Origin: an uncultured Prevotella sp. | GTDB taxonomy: Bacteria > Bacteroidota > Bacteroidia > Bacteroidales > Bacteroidaceae | Assembly (NCBI GenBank): GCA_900315955.1 | Contig: ONBC01000004.1 | Coordinates: 16,223 to 80,222, forward strand | Direction: 5' to 3' | DNA: 64,000 nt | Shown: piece after piece, positions 1 through 9,531 of the stretch | Numbering within the stretch: the first letter of the stretch is position 1 | Layout of the letters: each line of letters begins with the position of its first letter | Translations under genes and position numbers: made by a program | The notes under the pieces: model-generated | The model's database searches: none | The model's input: only the letters and a program-made list of their open reading frames with translations | What the model was told of the DNA's origin: nothing

Positions 1-2
1 AC

Positions 3-125
3 GATGATGCCTTCGATGATGACAAGCTCACGGAGGAGAGTTACCGCACTACATATGAGACGACTCCTGACGATCTCAACTATGAGGCTGAGGAGATCAG
101 TGACGATAGTGAAAGCGACTATTAA
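3..125 (+). CDS. C-terminal end of an unidentified acidic protein (5' partial)
   Basis: The reading frame is open from the left edge to TAA at 123-125. It encodes about 40 residues that are very rich in Asp and Glu and end in ESDY, so only a hydrophilic acidic tail is visible. No domain can be assigned from this piece. The stop lies three bases before the ATG of the Sel1 gene, so the two are probably co-transcribed. The gene continues outside the window. Confidence 0.6.
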   Translation, partial: DDAFDDDKLTEESYRTTYETTPDDLNYEAEEISDDSESDY

Positions 126-128
126 ACG

Positions 129-446
129 ATGAAGATCCCCTGGCGATCGTTTTTCGGATTCTCTGATGAAGGACCGGGCGAGACCTTTGCTCATGCTATG
201 GGTCGTGCCCGCCACCTCCTTGAGATACAAAACTATGAGGATGCCTGCCGTATCTTAAAATATGCTGAAAAGAACGGAGACGCGGAAGGTATCTATCTCT
301 ATGGCTGGTGTTGCTGGAGAGGTAACGGTGTGGTTGAAGATGCCGCCAAAGCCGTCTATCTGTGGAAGAAAGCTGCCTCAATGGGGTATGAGCCTGCCAT
401 TGAAAGATGCAAGGATATCAATGACTTCATTGAAACGCTTCATTGA
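129..446 (+). CDS. Small Sel1-repeat protein
   Basis: This 105-residue protein has no signal peptide and is made of short paired helices. Residues about 50-93 (from GDAEGIYLYGW through KKAASMGYEPA) match the Sel1/SLR pattern of a Gly-rich helix turn followed by A-x2-W-x-KAA. A weaker helical pair precedes it at residues 22-50. Sel1 repeats are protein-protein interaction modules. A protein this short is probably an adaptor or a remnant of a longer repeat protein. It begins three bases after the stop of the acidic upstream gene, which suggests translational coupling. Function unknown. Confidence 0.7.
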   Translation: MKIPWRSFFGFSDEGPGETFAHAMGRARHLLEIQNYEDACRILKYAEKNGDAEGIYLYGWCCWRGNGVVEDAAKAVYLWKKAASMGYEPAIERCKDINDFIETLH

Positions 447-474
447 AATAGAAACATTTCCTTGACTCATTCTC

Positions 475-504
475 TTGAAGCCTTTCCTTACTACATTATA
501 TTTG
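475..504 (+). promoter_or_regulatory. Bacteroidetes-type promoter of the subtilase gene
   Basis: TTG at 475-477 is followed after 19 bases by TATATTTG at 497-504. This fits the Bacteroidetes -33/-7 pattern (TTTG, 19-21 bases, TAnnTTTG). The expected start of transcription is near 509, giving a leader of about 65 bases before the ATG at 575. Confidence 0.5.
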
Positions 505-574
505 TTCATTTTGATGCAATGAGTTGTTGCCATTCCTGTGAATGGCTGGTTAATAGATCAGATTAGACCCAATA

Positions 575-1978
575 ATGCGAACAGTCTTCTTTTTGTCACT
601 CTTCTTTTCCTTTGCTTGCTCTCTGTCAGCAAAAGACAAGGCTTTTCATCAGGTGGCGCTAAAAAAGAGTTTCATCTACCGCCTTTATCTCAAGGATAAA
701 AACCACTCGCCTTTTTCGCTCAGCCGTCCTGATGCCTTTCTTTCCCAACGGGCCATTGACAGGCGCAGGCAGCAAGGCATTTCCGTTGATTCCACGGACC
801 TGCCGGTATCGCCTGCTTATTTAGAGAGCGTCAGAAGCGCAGGACTGACGGTGATGGGAACCAGCCGATGGCACAACACGATTGTCGTTGCGTCGCCCAC
901 AGACAATGTAAGTGAAGTGACTCAAAAACTTCCGTTCGTCAGTCGGTGCCTTAAGCTCTATGTCTCTCCCGACTCTATGCTTTTTATTCCCCGTTCAGAC
1001 GTAGGCCATCTGATGCTTAAAGATACCGTGTCGCATTCAACGTATGGTGCCGGTTGGAAACAGATCAAGCCTGTCAATGGTCACAAACTCCATGAATTGG
1101 GATTCAAAGGCAAAGGAAAGTTGATTGCCATTCTCGACGCGGGCTTTCATAACGCTGACAGAATTCCGGCCTTGAAAGCTATTTCTGTCGTAGCGACCGC
1201 CGACTTCGCGCCGCGCCGTACACAAAGTATCTATGCAGAGCATTATCATGGCGCGATGGTGCTCTCGGTCATGGGTGCCAATCAGCGGGGTAAGTTGATC
1301 GGCACGGCTCCGGAGGCCGACTATGCGCTGATACGCACGGAGGACACAAACACTGAGACACGGGCCGAGGAAGATTCGTGGACGATGGGGGCCGAATATG
1401 CTGACTCTATCGGCGCAGACCTGATCAATTCTTCGTTAGGTTATATCCATTGGGACGGCGACTCTATCGGTCCAGACTACCGCGACTTGAACGGTCGCAC
1501 GACGTTTGTCAGTCAGACGGCCTCTATGTTGGCTTCCAAGGGTATCGTGCTTTGCAATGCAGCAGGAAACGAAGGAAGCACCCAATGGCATAAGATCAGT
1601 GTTCCCGCCGATGCGGACGACATACTCACGGTCGGAGCCGTGGACGCGGACAGCACGATCGCGCTCTTCTCCAGCCTCGGTCCTTCGCAAGACGGACGTG
1701 TCAAGCCCGATGTCTGCGGTCCGGGTGTCGGCGTGACGGTTATTGATGGTGCCGGAACACTGACGACGAACAACGGAACATCCTTTGCCTCGCCTATCAT
1801 CTGCGGGCTTGTGGCTTGCCTTTGGCAGGCACTTCCCGGCTTAAATGCCCGGCAAATTCTTCATGTCGTAAGATCTTCAGCCGACAGATATCAGTGGCCT
1901 GACAATGTCTTTGGCTATGGCATACCCGACTTTATGAAAGCCTACAACATCGGTAAGACCTTTAATCCAAAACGATAG
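575..1978 (+). CDS. Secreted subtilisin-like serine protease (S8 family)
   Basis: 467 residues. The N-terminus is a signal peptide (MRTVFFLSLFFSFACSLSA), so the protein acts outside the cytoplasm. The subtilase triad is visible in order: Asp188 in AILDAGF, His225 in HGAMV, and Ser403 in NGTSFASP. The oxyanion Asn lies in the CNAAGNEGS motif. Residues 20-150, which contain the QRAIDRRRQQGI stretch, precede the catalytic core and probably act as a propeptide or chaperone domain. The protein stops soon after the catalytic domain and shows no C-terminal sorting domain, so periplasmic or outer-membrane location is more likely than type IX export. The substrate cannot be told from the sequence. It has its own promoter at 475-504. 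Confidence 0.9.
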   Translation: MRTVFFLSLFFSFACSLSAKDKAFHQVALKKSFIYRLYLKDKNHSPFSLSRPDAFLSQRAIDRRRQQGISVDSTDLPVSPAYLESVRSAGLTVMGTSRWHNTIVVASPTDNVSEVTQKLPFVSRCLKLYVSPDSMLFIPRSDVGHLMLKDTVSHSTYGAGWKQIKPVNGHKLHELGFKGKGKLIAILDAGFHNADRIPALKAISVVATADFAPRRTQSIYAEHYHGAMVLSVMGANQRGKLIGTAPEADYALIRTEDTNTETRAEEDSWTMGAEYADSIGADLINSSLGYIHWDGDSIGPDYRDLNGRTTFVSQTASMLASKGIVLCNAAGNEGSTQWHKISVPADADDILTVGAVDADSTIALFSSLGPSQDGRVKPDVCGPGVGVTVIDGAGTLTTNNGTSFASPIICGLVACLWQALPGLNARQILHVVRSSADRYQWPDNVFGYGIPDFMKAYNIGKTFNPKR

Positions 1979-2098
1979 GATTGTTCTTTCTTCAATTTTA
2001 AGACACGGTCGGGCATAGAATAGGCTTCCCGATAACTTGACGGAAAAATATTTAGAAAAATAATCAGAGAAAAAGAATAGAACTAATTGTTTTTTTAT

Positions 2099-2106
2099 TA
2101 CCTTTG
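2099..2106 (+). promoter_or_regulatory. -7 element upstream of rho
   Basis: TACCTTTG matches the Bacteroidetes -7 consensus TAnnTTTG. No clear -33 TTTG is seen at the usual distance. The predicted leader to the ATG at 2193 is about 80 bases and AT-rich. Rho is often autoregulated through its leader, but no specific attenuator can be shown here. Confidence 0.45.
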
Positions 2107-2192
2107 CAGCATTAATTAGACTTATTGAAGACATTTCTATTTCTTTGGAAGTGTTGGTCTTATTTTGAAAATCAATATTTCACATATTATAT

Positions 2193-4187
2193 ATGTATAG
2201 CAAAGACGAATTATCTGCCAAGAGCATGGAGGAGCTTGGAGAAATTGCTAAGTCGCTTGAGCTTAATCCGGATGACTATGGCAAGCAAGAAGATCTTGTA
2301 TATGCCATTCTTGACAGGCAGGCAGAGGTAGAGGGAAGCAAGAACCCTATCAAAGACAATCGCCGTAAGCGAAGCACGAAAGCAACAGCTAAGGAACAGG
2401 AGAAGTCGTTGTTCCCTGATGTCACCGACGCGGAACAGCTTCTCGCCGAGTTGGAGAATACACTTAAAAATCAGCCTAAGCACAGAGGCCCGAAGACGAA
2501 GAAAGAGCGTGATCTGATGAAACAGATCGATGCTTTGAAAAAACATATCGCCGCTACGGCCTCTAAGACTGCCACCGAGCCGGTTGCAGAACTTTCTTCA
2601 GAACCTGCTTCAGAACCTGCTGCGGGAGATCAGACTGAGGCTCCGGCTGCAACGGCTCCGACCGATCAGACTGAAGAACAGCAAGACAGCGCTACGGATC
2701 TGATAGAAGAGCCGGAAGAAGGTACAAACAAGATTGCTGAGCTACAGGCCAGGATCAATGCCCACAACGAAGCTGCAAGAGCAGAGGACGAAACGGAAGG
2801 ACAGCAGGACGCCCAGGAGGCTGATGAGGCTGATCAGGAACAGGCTCCTGAAGACGATGATGCTGTGTGGGAAGGAGACCCCGGAGATGGAACAGACTTT
2901 ATTACGGTCGTCGACTTACCGGTCGAAGATCAGGGTATCACCCCCAACTATGATATGTTTGATCATCCTACGACAGGCCCCGCCTTCGTCCATCAGCCTC
3001 AGGAGATAGAAGAGATGCCTCCCGCACCGCTCGTCAACGATACGGAAGAACCTGAACCATTCGATTTCACCGATCTGATTACGGCAAACGGCGTGTTGGA
3101 GGTGATGCCGGACGGATATGGCTTCCTGCGCTCCAGCGACTATAATTATCTTTCTTCGCCTGATGATGTCTATGTACCTAATAATCAGGTGCGCAGATAT
3201 GGCTTGAAGACCGGAGACGTGATTGAGGCCCGCGTGCGTCCGCCTCACGAGGGTGAGAAGTTCTTCCCGATGACAAGCATCGTTTCTATTAATGGCCGCC
3301 AGCCGGAAGAGATTCGTGACCGTGTGCCCTTCGAAAACCTTACTCCGCTCTTCCCCGATGAGAAGTTTAACCTCACTGGCGATCCCGCAACCACGAATCT
3401 CTCTACACGCATTGTTGATCTCTTTGCGCCGATCGGTAAAGGCCAGCGTGCGCTGATCGTAGCCCAGCCTAAGACCGGTAAGACAATCTTGATGAAGAAC
3501 ATCGCCAACGCCATCGCTGCCAACCATCCGGAGGCTTACCTGATGATGCTTCTCATCGATGAGCGCCCTGAGGAGGTGACGGATATGTCGCGTACGGTAA
3601 ATGCGGAAGTGATTGCCTCAACCTTCGACGAGCCCGCTGAGCGTCACGTGAAGATTGCCGGAATCGTATTGGAGAAGGCTAAGCGTATGGTAGAATGCGG
3701 GCACGATGTTGTCATCTTCCTCGACTCTATCACGCGTCTTGCGCGTGCCTACAACACCGTGTCTCCGGCATCGGGTAAGGTATTGACCGGTGGTGTGGAT
3801 GCCAACGCATTGCAGAAGCCGAAGCGCTTCTTTGGTGCAGCACGAAATATCGAGGGAGGAGGATCGTTGACGATTATCGCTACGGCGCTTATCGATACCG
3901 GTTCCAAGATGGACGAGGTGATCTTCGAGGAGTTCAAGGGTACAGGTAACATGGAGCTCCAGCTCGATCGCAGCCTCTCCAACAAGCGTATCTTCCCCGC
4001 TGTTAACCTCGTGGCTTCAAGCACGCGCCGTGACGATCTCCTTCAGGACAAGATAACGCTCGACCGGATGTGGATTCTCCGCAAATATATAGCTGACATG
4101 AATCCGATAGAGGCCATGAACACCATTCACGACCGGATGCAACACACACGGAACAACATCGAGTTCCTGGCTTCTATGAACGGATAA
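2193..4187 (+). CDS. rho: Transcription termination factor Rho
   Basis: 664 residues, against about 420 for E. coli Rho. Residues 4-45 form the Rho N-terminal helical domain. Residues about 50-285 are a Glu/Ala/Asp-rich, probably disordered insert. The cold-shock-type RNA-binding domain follows (DGYGFLR, residues 307-313). The RecA-like ATPase domain has Walker A PKTGKT with Lys430 and a Walker B region around [15 protein letters not shown]. Rho is a hexameric RNA-dependent ATPase that releases RNA from RNA polymerase. The insert is typical of Bacteroidetes Rho, although this one is strongly acidic. The gene stands alone, with a -7 element upstream and a hairpin shared with the convergent TPR gene downstream. 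Confidence 0.97.
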   Translation: MYSKDELSAKSMEELGEIAKSLELNPDDYGKQEDLVYAILDRQAEVEGSKNPIKDNRRKRSTKATAKEQEKSLFPDVTDAEQLLAELENTLKNQPKHRGPKTKKERDLMKQIDALKKHIAATASKTATEPVAELSSEPASEPAAGDQTEAPAATAPTDQTEEQQDSATDLIEEPEEGTNKIAELQARINAHNEAARAEDETEGQQDAQEADEADQEQAPEDDDAVWEGDPGDGTDFITVVDLPVEDQGITPNYDMFDHPTTGPAFVHQPQEIEEMPPAPLVNDTEEPEPFDFTDLITANGVLEVMPDGYGFLRSSDYNYLSSPDDVYVPNNQVRRYGLKTGDVIEARVRPPHEGEKFFPMTSIVSINGRQPEEIRDRVPFENLTPLFPDEKFNLTGDPATTNLSTRIVDLFAPIGKGQRALIVAQPKTGKTILMKNIANAIAANHPEAYLMMLLIDERPEEVTDMSRTVNAEVIASTFDEPAERHVKIAGIVLEKAKRMVECGHDVVIFLDSITRLARAYNTVSPASGKVLTGGVDANALQKPKRFFGAARNIEGGGSLTIIATALIDTGSKMDEVIFEEFKGTGNMELQLDRSLSNKRIFPAVNLVASSTRRDDLLQDKITLDRMWILRKYIADMNPIEAMNTIHDRMQHTRNNIEFLASMNG

Positions 4188-4210
4188 TAATATTAGAAGT
4201 TCGGAAGACA

Positions 4211-4291
4211 AGAAGTCCGGAAGTCCTGTCAAATGCTTGAGTATCTGGTAATCAGGTATAGCAAAAGTAATGACAGGACTTTCGGACTTCT
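4211..4291. terminator. Long hairpin between convergent rho and TPR genes (repeat family H)
   Basis: The arms 4211-4231 and 4271-4291 are reverse complements with one mismatch in 21. The loop is 39 bases. The right side is followed by TTATTTT. The position between two convergent stop codons suggests a bidirectional terminator. The same arm sequence (AGAAGTCCGGAAGT...) and a similar loop recur at 12577-12657. A shorter version lies at 39445-39499. This is therefore also a dispersed repeat. Confidence 0.7.
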
Positions 4292-4330
4292 TATTTTCTG
4301 AACTTCTGGATTATCTGCGTCCTCAAACAG

Positions 4331-6508
4331 CTACATCCCTGCCATGATCGCCCGGTCAGTCAAATCAATCTGATAAGTGTCAAGCAATGCAGTATCTTCC
4401 TTGAACTTATCCGAAAGCGGCTTGTCGGGAAGCAGCGCTTTGGCTTTGCCAAACAATTGTGCGGCCTCCTTGATCTTCCTGTTAAACCATGCGCAGTAGC
4501 CGGCATTCAGATAGTCGGCAGCCTCTGGTTTATCCAAGCATAAGAGCTCACGATAGAACTTTGCCGCCTTGTCAAGTTGCTTTGTGCAAAGCAATGCCCA
4601 GGCAAGCACACGCTTGACATCCGCATTGTTCTGATCCTGATAATAGAGCTCATACAGAATCTTGACAGCCTCATCCGCCCGATCGTCATTGATGAGCGCG
4701 ATGGCCTCATTCATGGGGTAGAGCTCTTTCCCGGGAAAGAGTACCGACAACTGTCTGTAGAGCTTGGAAGCCTGGGCGTAGTGGGCACAGCGGAACGATG
4801 CCAATGCATACCCTTTGAGAGCTTTCTCTTTGCCTCCCTCGATGTTATAGGCTTTTGCAAACAAAGTCTCGGCTTGTCCATAATGGCCTTCCTTCAACGC
4901 GATGCGGGCAGCTAAGAGATTGTCATTCAACCTGTTCTCATCAAAATAAATATTGAGCATCACCTTTGCCTCAATAAACAGCCTGCGTCTCAGCAGGAAG
5001 GTCACAACGCTGATTGCCCCGTCGTGCAAGGCACTGACGAACAACGGATTGTCTAAAAAGAGCTTATTGTCCTTGTGGCTGAATGGATCTCTGAAAGCCC
5101 TGCGGCTGTCGTTGATGCGGAAAAAACGGTATAGATCTTGAAGATATTGGCGGCGATAGAAGGCCGGCGTGTTGATGATGCCTTCGGCTCCGGGAACCTC
5201 CATGGCCACATTGTTGCCCAACATCTCTTTGATATTATCGGGAAGTTGCGCATAGACAGTGGACATAGCCAAGGCGAAACTATATTTGTCCGAATCACAG
5301 AACGGCATGCTCGACAGTAGGGAGGTCATGAACTTCGCTTCCCGGATCGTCTCAGGGATCTGCTCGAGCCCGGGATGCTGGATATAGAACGGCGTGAACC
5401 AATTGGCGGGGGTATAAAAGAAGCCGAACCGCTTCATCTTCGAAAATCCGCCAAAGTAGATGTCCGCACCGTGTTTTTGCATGTCCGAAATCTTACGCAT
5501 GCTCTCTTCCAGCTCTTCCAACTTCCGGTCACTGTTGTCGCCATGAAGAATCTCATCCATCGGGTTCTCATCTTTCTCGCGGATACCGAACCGGGTAATC
5601 TCAAGGTTCTGATTCTTCATGATATTAGGAATGACATCGCGCTCCAAAGTTTGTGTGTCCTGCTCAGCTGTCAGACAATAGACGACCTGCATCTGCAGCT
5701 GGATCAGCTCCTCGCGGAAGTTGTCATCCTTCAACAGTTGGCTGACATTGCGTGAGATTTCCGGGAACAGCCGGTAATCGCCCTTGTCCAATGCGAACAC
5801 CCAGCCGATAAGCGCACGCTGCTTCAGTTTTTCATCTGTTGCTTCCCGGTATATCTTCAGCAGCAGCGTCACCTTCGCGGCATCGGGGGAGAGCAGCGCC
5901 GCCATCATCACAGCAGCACAGAGCGTGAGTGCGTCTGTGATGTCGATGGTGGGAGAAAGAATGAGGTCAGCTATGTCAGAGGCATAGTCATTGCTCCATT
6001 GATGTGCGACAACGATATCCGTGAAAGCCTTGGAGATGACATTCAGGCGTTGCTCATACAATTCTTTGCTCTTCTCTGCAGCACTCGCTTTCGGTTCGAG
6101 GGTTAGCAGGGCGCTGTCAGAGACAAACGCTTCGAGGCGCTCGCGCAAACTGTCCTTATCAAGCTGACCGACCGGCTTCCCGGCAAGAAGCGGGATCACC
6201 GAGGAATCAAATTTGACGCGCGCCTGCAGCACGAGATCTGAAAGAATGCGATAGAGACGGCGCGACAGTTGCTCATACAAATGCGGCCGCTGCTTATCCT
6301 GATATCCAAGGAGCATGAAGTCGCTCATCATGCGGTAACTGTTGCTGACATCTTCCAGGTCGTCATTGGCCGTGATCGAATAATCAGCCAACAGTTTGTT
6401 CGTTCCTTCAAGTACGGTGGCCAAAGGACAGCCGTCAGCGAGCTGGCTCTGAAGCAAAGCTGCCTGATGAATGTAATCTTTCCAGTTGGTAGAATCGAGT
6501 TTAGCCAT
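4331..6508 (-). CDS. Large cytoplasmic TPR-repeat protein
   Basis: 725 residues from the ATG at 6508 (MAKLDSTNWKDYIHQA). I prefer this start to the longer frame reaching 6559, because the preceding gene stops at 6510, one base before it. There is no signal peptide. The C-terminal third shows repeated 34-residue helical pairs of TPR type (for example GHYGQAETLFAKAYNIEGGKEKALKGYALASF and the segments after it). The N-terminal two thirds are helical without a recognised domain. It is the last gene of the radA-queC unit. TPR proteins are scaffolds, and no enzymatic motif is seen. Confidence 0.75.
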   Translation of the reverse strand: MAKLDSTNWKDYIHQAALLQSQLADGCPLATVLEGTNKLLADYSITANDDLEDVSNSYRMMSDFMLLGYQDKQRPHLYEQLSRRLYRILSDLVLQARVKFDSSVIPLLAGKPVGQLDKDSLRERLEAFVSDSALLTLEPKASAAEKSKELYEQRLNVISKAFTDIVVAHQWSNDYASDIADLILSPTIDITDALTLCAAVMMAALLSPDAAKVTLLLKIYREATDEKLKQRALIGWVFALDKGDYRLFPEISRNVSQLLKDDNFREELIQLQMQVVYCLTAEQDTQTLERDVIPNIMKNQNLEITRFGIREKDENPMDEILHGDNSDRKLEELEESMRKISDMQKHGADIYFGGFSKMKRFGFFYTPANWFTPFYIQHPGLEQIPETIREAKFMTSLLSSMPFCDSDKYSFALAMSTVYAQLPDNIKEMLGNNVAMEVPGAEGIINTPAFYRRQYLQDLYRFFRINDSRRAFRDPFSHKDNKLFLDNPLFVSALHDGAISVVTFLLRRRLFIEAKVMLNIYFDENRLNDNLLAARIALKEGHYGQAETLFAKAYNIEGGKEKALKGYALASFRCAHYAQASKLYRQLSVLFPGKELYPMNEAIALINDDRADEAVKILYELYYQDQNNADVKRVLAWALLCTKQLDKAAKFYRELLCLDKPEAADYLNAGYCAWFNRKIKEAAQLFGKAKALLPDKPLSDKFKEDTALLDTYQIDLTDRAIMAGM

Positions 6509-6509
6509 A

Positions 6510-7445
6510 TTAGTGTCTTTTAGCAATGGCGATGTCATGAGCCCGTGGAGGCGTGACATGGCTGAACCTTAATTGGGGCAATGCCTTGATCGTCTTGAGA
6601 TCAGCACTTGTATATTTGCTGATGATAGCGGCATAAGGCAAGAAGCCGTTCTTGTTGATCGAGTCGACAGCCATGTTATAGACCTTGACAAAAGCCTTGA
6701 GCTGTTGCTGTCTGCGTTTATCCTTGAGCGCTTTTTCGCGGAACGCGATGACACCCATGCGCACATTCTTGTCGCGGCTGTCCATGAGCATGGGGTTGCC
6801 ATAGAGCCTTGCTGTAGTGGCCTGGGGCTCCGTAAAGAGCGCAGCATCCATCTCGTTGTTGAGAATCATCTTTATCCGGGTGCGCGGGTCATTGATCTGA
6901 ATCTTATACACGTCGTATTTCGGCCGCGCGCTGTCGATGGCGTAATCGGCCAGATAATCTGTAACCGAGAACCGCGCCATGGCGATCATCTTGTCGGAGA
7001 GCTGCTTGAGCTCCTTGATACGTGCAATGCGGTTGGTATAGAGTTGCCAATAACTGTTCGTGGCCGTGACGTACCTCAGCTCAATGCCTTCTTTCTTCAA
7101 TCGCTCCGTACGTATCAGGTCGCTGACAAAGCCTTCCACATATCCACCTCTGATCAGCGTGTCGCAATCGATCTGTCCGCCCCGTTGCTTGAGGTGCACA
7201 TCCACTCCATTCTTTACGAACATGCTGTCCTCAACCCCGATGAACAGAGGCAGACCGTCAAGCGTGGGCGTGACGGCAATTTTCAGTGCCAGGCTGTCTT
7301 CGCGTCGCAACTGTTCCTTCGACGCTCTTTCCTCCTGTTTCTTTTCCTCATAACTCTTGTTGCAAGCCGACAAGATGGAGGAAACCAACACGAGCCCCAT
7401 CAGCCAGGAGAAAGCGAGGTTGAGCTGATTTCTGTTATTCCTCAT
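6510..7445 (-). CDS. Lipoprotein resembling ABC-type substrate-binding proteins (NMT1/SsuA-like fold)
   Basis: 311 residues from the ATG at 7445. The open frame runs on to 7724, but the longer version has no signal, while this start gives a typical lipoprotein signal ending in LSAC with lipid-bearing Cys28. The start overlaps the queC stop by 11 bases. The mature part (LKIAVTPTLDGLPLFIGVED, then SARPKYDVYKIQINDPRTRIKMILNNEMDAALFTEP) has the two-lobe pattern of NMT1/THI5-like or SsuA-like periplasmic binding proteins, including the 'amount of substrate versus ligand' segment EMDAALFTEPQ. No permease or ATPase gene lies beside it. The ligand is unknown. It could be an orphan binding protein or a sensor. 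Confidence 0.7.
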   Translation of the reverse strand: MRNNRNQLNLAFSWLMGLVLVSSILSACNKSYEEKKQEERASKEQLRREDSLALKIAVTPTLDGLPLFIGVEDSMFVKNGVDVHLKQRGGQIDCDTLIRGGYVEGFVSDLIRTERLKKEGIELRYVTATNSYWQLYTNRIARIKELKQLSDKMIAMARFSVTDYLADYAIDSARPKYDVYKIQINDPRTRIKMILNNEMDAALFTEPQATTARLYGNPMLMDSRDKNVRMGVIAFREKALKDKRRQQQLKAFVKVYNMAVDSINKNGFLPYAAIISKYTSADLKTIKALPQLRFSHVTPPRAHDIAIAKRH

Positions 7446-8088
7446 ATTTTGTCGTATCAATGATTCCGGCCTCGCGTAAGGCTTCTTTCCGCTCGCGGCA
7501 TGTACCGCACTTTCCGCAGTGCTTCTCGCCTCCTTTGTAGCAGCTCCAAGTCTCACTGTAGTCAATGCCGAGTGCCTTTCCGTGACGCGCAATGTCAGCT
7601 TTTGTGATGTTGGTATAGGGTGCCCACACCTCGACGTTCTCATAGGTGCCGGCCTGTGAAGCGGCCGATATTGCCTTGACAAACTCGGGACGGCAATCGG
7701 GATAGATGGCATGGTCGCCGCCATGATTGGCCATCATCACATACTTGAGGTGGTTTGATTCGGCCAGGCCTACGGCGATGGAGAGCATGATGCCGTTGCG
7801 GAACGGGACTACCGTCGACTTCATGTTCTCGTCGTCATAGTTGCCCTCAGGGATCGCTTCGGCTCCCTCAAGCAGGCTCGACTTGAAATACTTGTGCATG
7901 AAACCTAAGTCGATGGTGATGTGTGGAATGCCCAGACGCTTGCAATGCAGTTCTGCAAAAGGGATCTCGCGCGCATTGTGGTTGCTGCCATAGTTGAACG
8001 ATACGCCTAACGCAATCCGGTCTTTATATTCGTACAGCATCGTGATAGAATCCATTCCGCCGCTGACGATAATGATACTGTCTTTCAT
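7435..8088 (-). CDS. queC: 7-cyano-7-deazaguanine synthase QueC
   Basis: 217 residues. The N-terminal ATP pyrophosphatase loop SGGMDS is at residues 9-14. The zinc site at the C-terminus has four Cys (183, 191, 194 and 197, in the CYKGG...CGKCGTC motif). QueC converts 7-carboxy-7-deazaguanine plus ammonia to preQ0 with ATP, on the route to queuosine in tRNA. The later enzyme Tgt is encoded at 17.2-18.3 kb, in a separate unit. queC lies 27 bases after radA and overlaps the following lipoprotein gene. No preQ1 riboswitch is visible in front of it, as expected for an internal gene. Confidence 0.95.
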   Translation of the reverse strand: MKDSIIIVSGGMDSITMLYEYKDRIALGVSFNYGSNHNAREIPFAELHCKRLGIPHITIDLGFMHKYFKSSLLEGAEAIPEGNYDDENMKSTVVPFRNGIMLSIAVGLAESNHLKYVMMANHGGDHAIYPDCRPEFVKAISAASQAGTYENVEVWAPYTNITKADIARHGKALGIDYSETWSCYKGGEKHCGKCGTCRERKEALREAGIIDTTKYEE

Positions 8089-8115
8089 GGATTGATATTT
8101 ACTATTGATTTTTAA

Positions 8116-9525
8116 TTAAGAATTGAATAATGCTCTCAACGCTTCCTCCACTTTCTTCACGGGGTGAAGCTGAATAGCGTATTTTTGTGGATTGATACCT
8201 TTCAGATTGTAAGCCGGGAGAATGATGTGCTTGAATCCGAGCTTTTCGGCTTCAGCGATGCGTTGCTCGACACGGCTCACGGGTCTCACCTCGCCGCTCA
8301 ATCCTACCTCTCCGCACATGCACCAGCCCGTCTCTATCGGGGTGTCTACATTGCTCGACAACACCGCGGCAATGACACTGAGATCCATCGCCATGTCGGT
8401 GACTTTCAGTCCTCCAGCGATATTGAGGAACACGTCTTTCTGCATCAACTTGAAGCCTACGCGCTTCTCAAGAACAGCAAGCAGCATGTTCAGCCGTCGC
8501 TGGTCAAAGCCTGTGGCGGAGCGCTGTGGCGTGCCGTAAGCTGCTGAAGAAACGAGTGCCTGAGTCTCAACGAGGAAAGGACGCACGCCTTCAATCGTAG
8601 AGCTGATGGCCACACCCGAGAGCCCCTCATGATCCTCAGTCAGCAAGAGCTCGGAAGGATTGGAGACCGCCCGCAACCCATCTTGCCGCATCTCATAAAT
8701 GCCGAGCTCCGACGTGCTTCCGAAGCGGTTCTTAATGCTTCTCAAGATTCTGTAGACATAGTGCTGGTCCCCCTCAAACTGGATCACGGTATCTACGATA
8801 TGTTCCAATATCTTCGGTCCGGCCAAAGTACCTTCCTTGTTGATATGGCCGATGAGCAGGACCGGCACTCCGCTGCTCTTGGCAAAACGCAGCAATGATG
8901 CCGCGCATTCACGCACCTGGGAGATGCTGCCCGGGGAAGAGTCGACCTGATCGGTGGAGATGGTCTGGATTGAGTCGACGACAACTAACTTCGGTTGAAG
9001 TTCCTGGATGCCTGCATAGATCTTCTCCAAGGATGTTTCGCAGAGGATAAAGACATTGTCGCTCACAGTTTTCTGAATGCGTTCAGCCCTCATCTTGATC
9101 TGATGCGCGCTCTCCTCGCCGCTGACGTAAAGTATCGGCATATTCTCCATTCCGAGAATGGTTTGCAAGGTGAGTGTCGACTTGCCTATTCCTGGCTCAC
9201 CGCCTAAAAGTACGATACTTCCCGGTACGATGCCTCCGCCAAGCACTCTGTTAAGCTCAACGTCGTGGGTGTCGATCCTCGGAGCATCCTCCAAAGGAAT
9301 CTCTTTCAGGCGCAGGGGCTTGCTCTCGCCATGCGGAACGAGCCCCTTGCCGCCTCCACGGCGTAACGTTGCGGCCGTGTTGCGGGCGTTCATGGAGCCG
9401 TAGTCAGCATCCACCTTGATCTCCTTGAAACTGTCCCATTCACCGCAGGATGGGCATCGGCCAAGCCATTTGGCCGACTCATAGCCGCAGTTGCTGCAGA
9501 CAAACATCGTTTTGTCTTTCGCCAT
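8116..9525 (-). CDS. radA: DNA repair protein RadA
   Basis: 469 residues, close to the family length of about 460. The order of parts is as expected. There is an N-terminal four-Cys zinc finger (C10, C13, C24, C27), a RecA-like ATPase with Walker A GGEPGIGKST near residue 110, the RadA signature KNRFGST near residue 266, and a C-terminal Lon-like domain (LSVIAAVLSS, CGEVGLSGEVRPVSR). RadA is a DnaB-type helicase that helps process recombination intermediates. It follows a small lipoprotein gene by six bases and precedes queC. Confidence 0.96.
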   Translation of the reverse strand: MAKDKTMFVCSNCGYESAKWLGRCPSCGEWDSFKEIKVDADYGSMNARNTAATLRRGGGKGLVPHGESKPLRLKEIPLEDAPRIDTHDVELNRVLGGGIVPGSIVLLGGEPGIGKSTLTLQTILGMENMPILYVSGEESAHQIKMRAERIQKTVSDNVFILCETSLEKIYAGIQELQPKLVVVDSIQTISTDQVDSSPGSISQVRECAASLLRFAKSSGVPVLLIGHINKEGTLAGPKILEHIVDTVIQFEGDQHYVYRILRSIKNRFGSTSELGIYEMRQDGLRAVSNPSELLLTEDHEGLSGVAISSTIEGVRPFLVETQALVSSAAYGTPQRSATGFDQRRLNMLLAVLEKRVGFKLMQKDVFLNIAGGLKVTDMAMDLSVIAAVLSSNVDTPIETGWCMCGEVGLSGEVRPVSRVEQRIAEAEKLGFKHIILPAYNLKGINPQKYAIQLHPVKKVEEALRALFNS

Positions 9526-9531
9526 AGCTGT

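Noticed and set aside
2916-3527. 203-codon minus-strand ORF opposite rho
   Set aside because: A shadow of the GC-rich third positions of rho, without any domain or start signal.
6573-7463. 296-codon plus-strand ORF opposite the lipoprotein
   Set aside because: The minus strand has a proper lipoprotein signal and spacing to its neighbours. The plus ORF has none and spans a gene boundary.
8089-8115. preQ1 riboswitch before queC
   Set aside because: Only 27 bases lie between radA and queC, too few for the aptamer, and no preQ1-type stem is seen.
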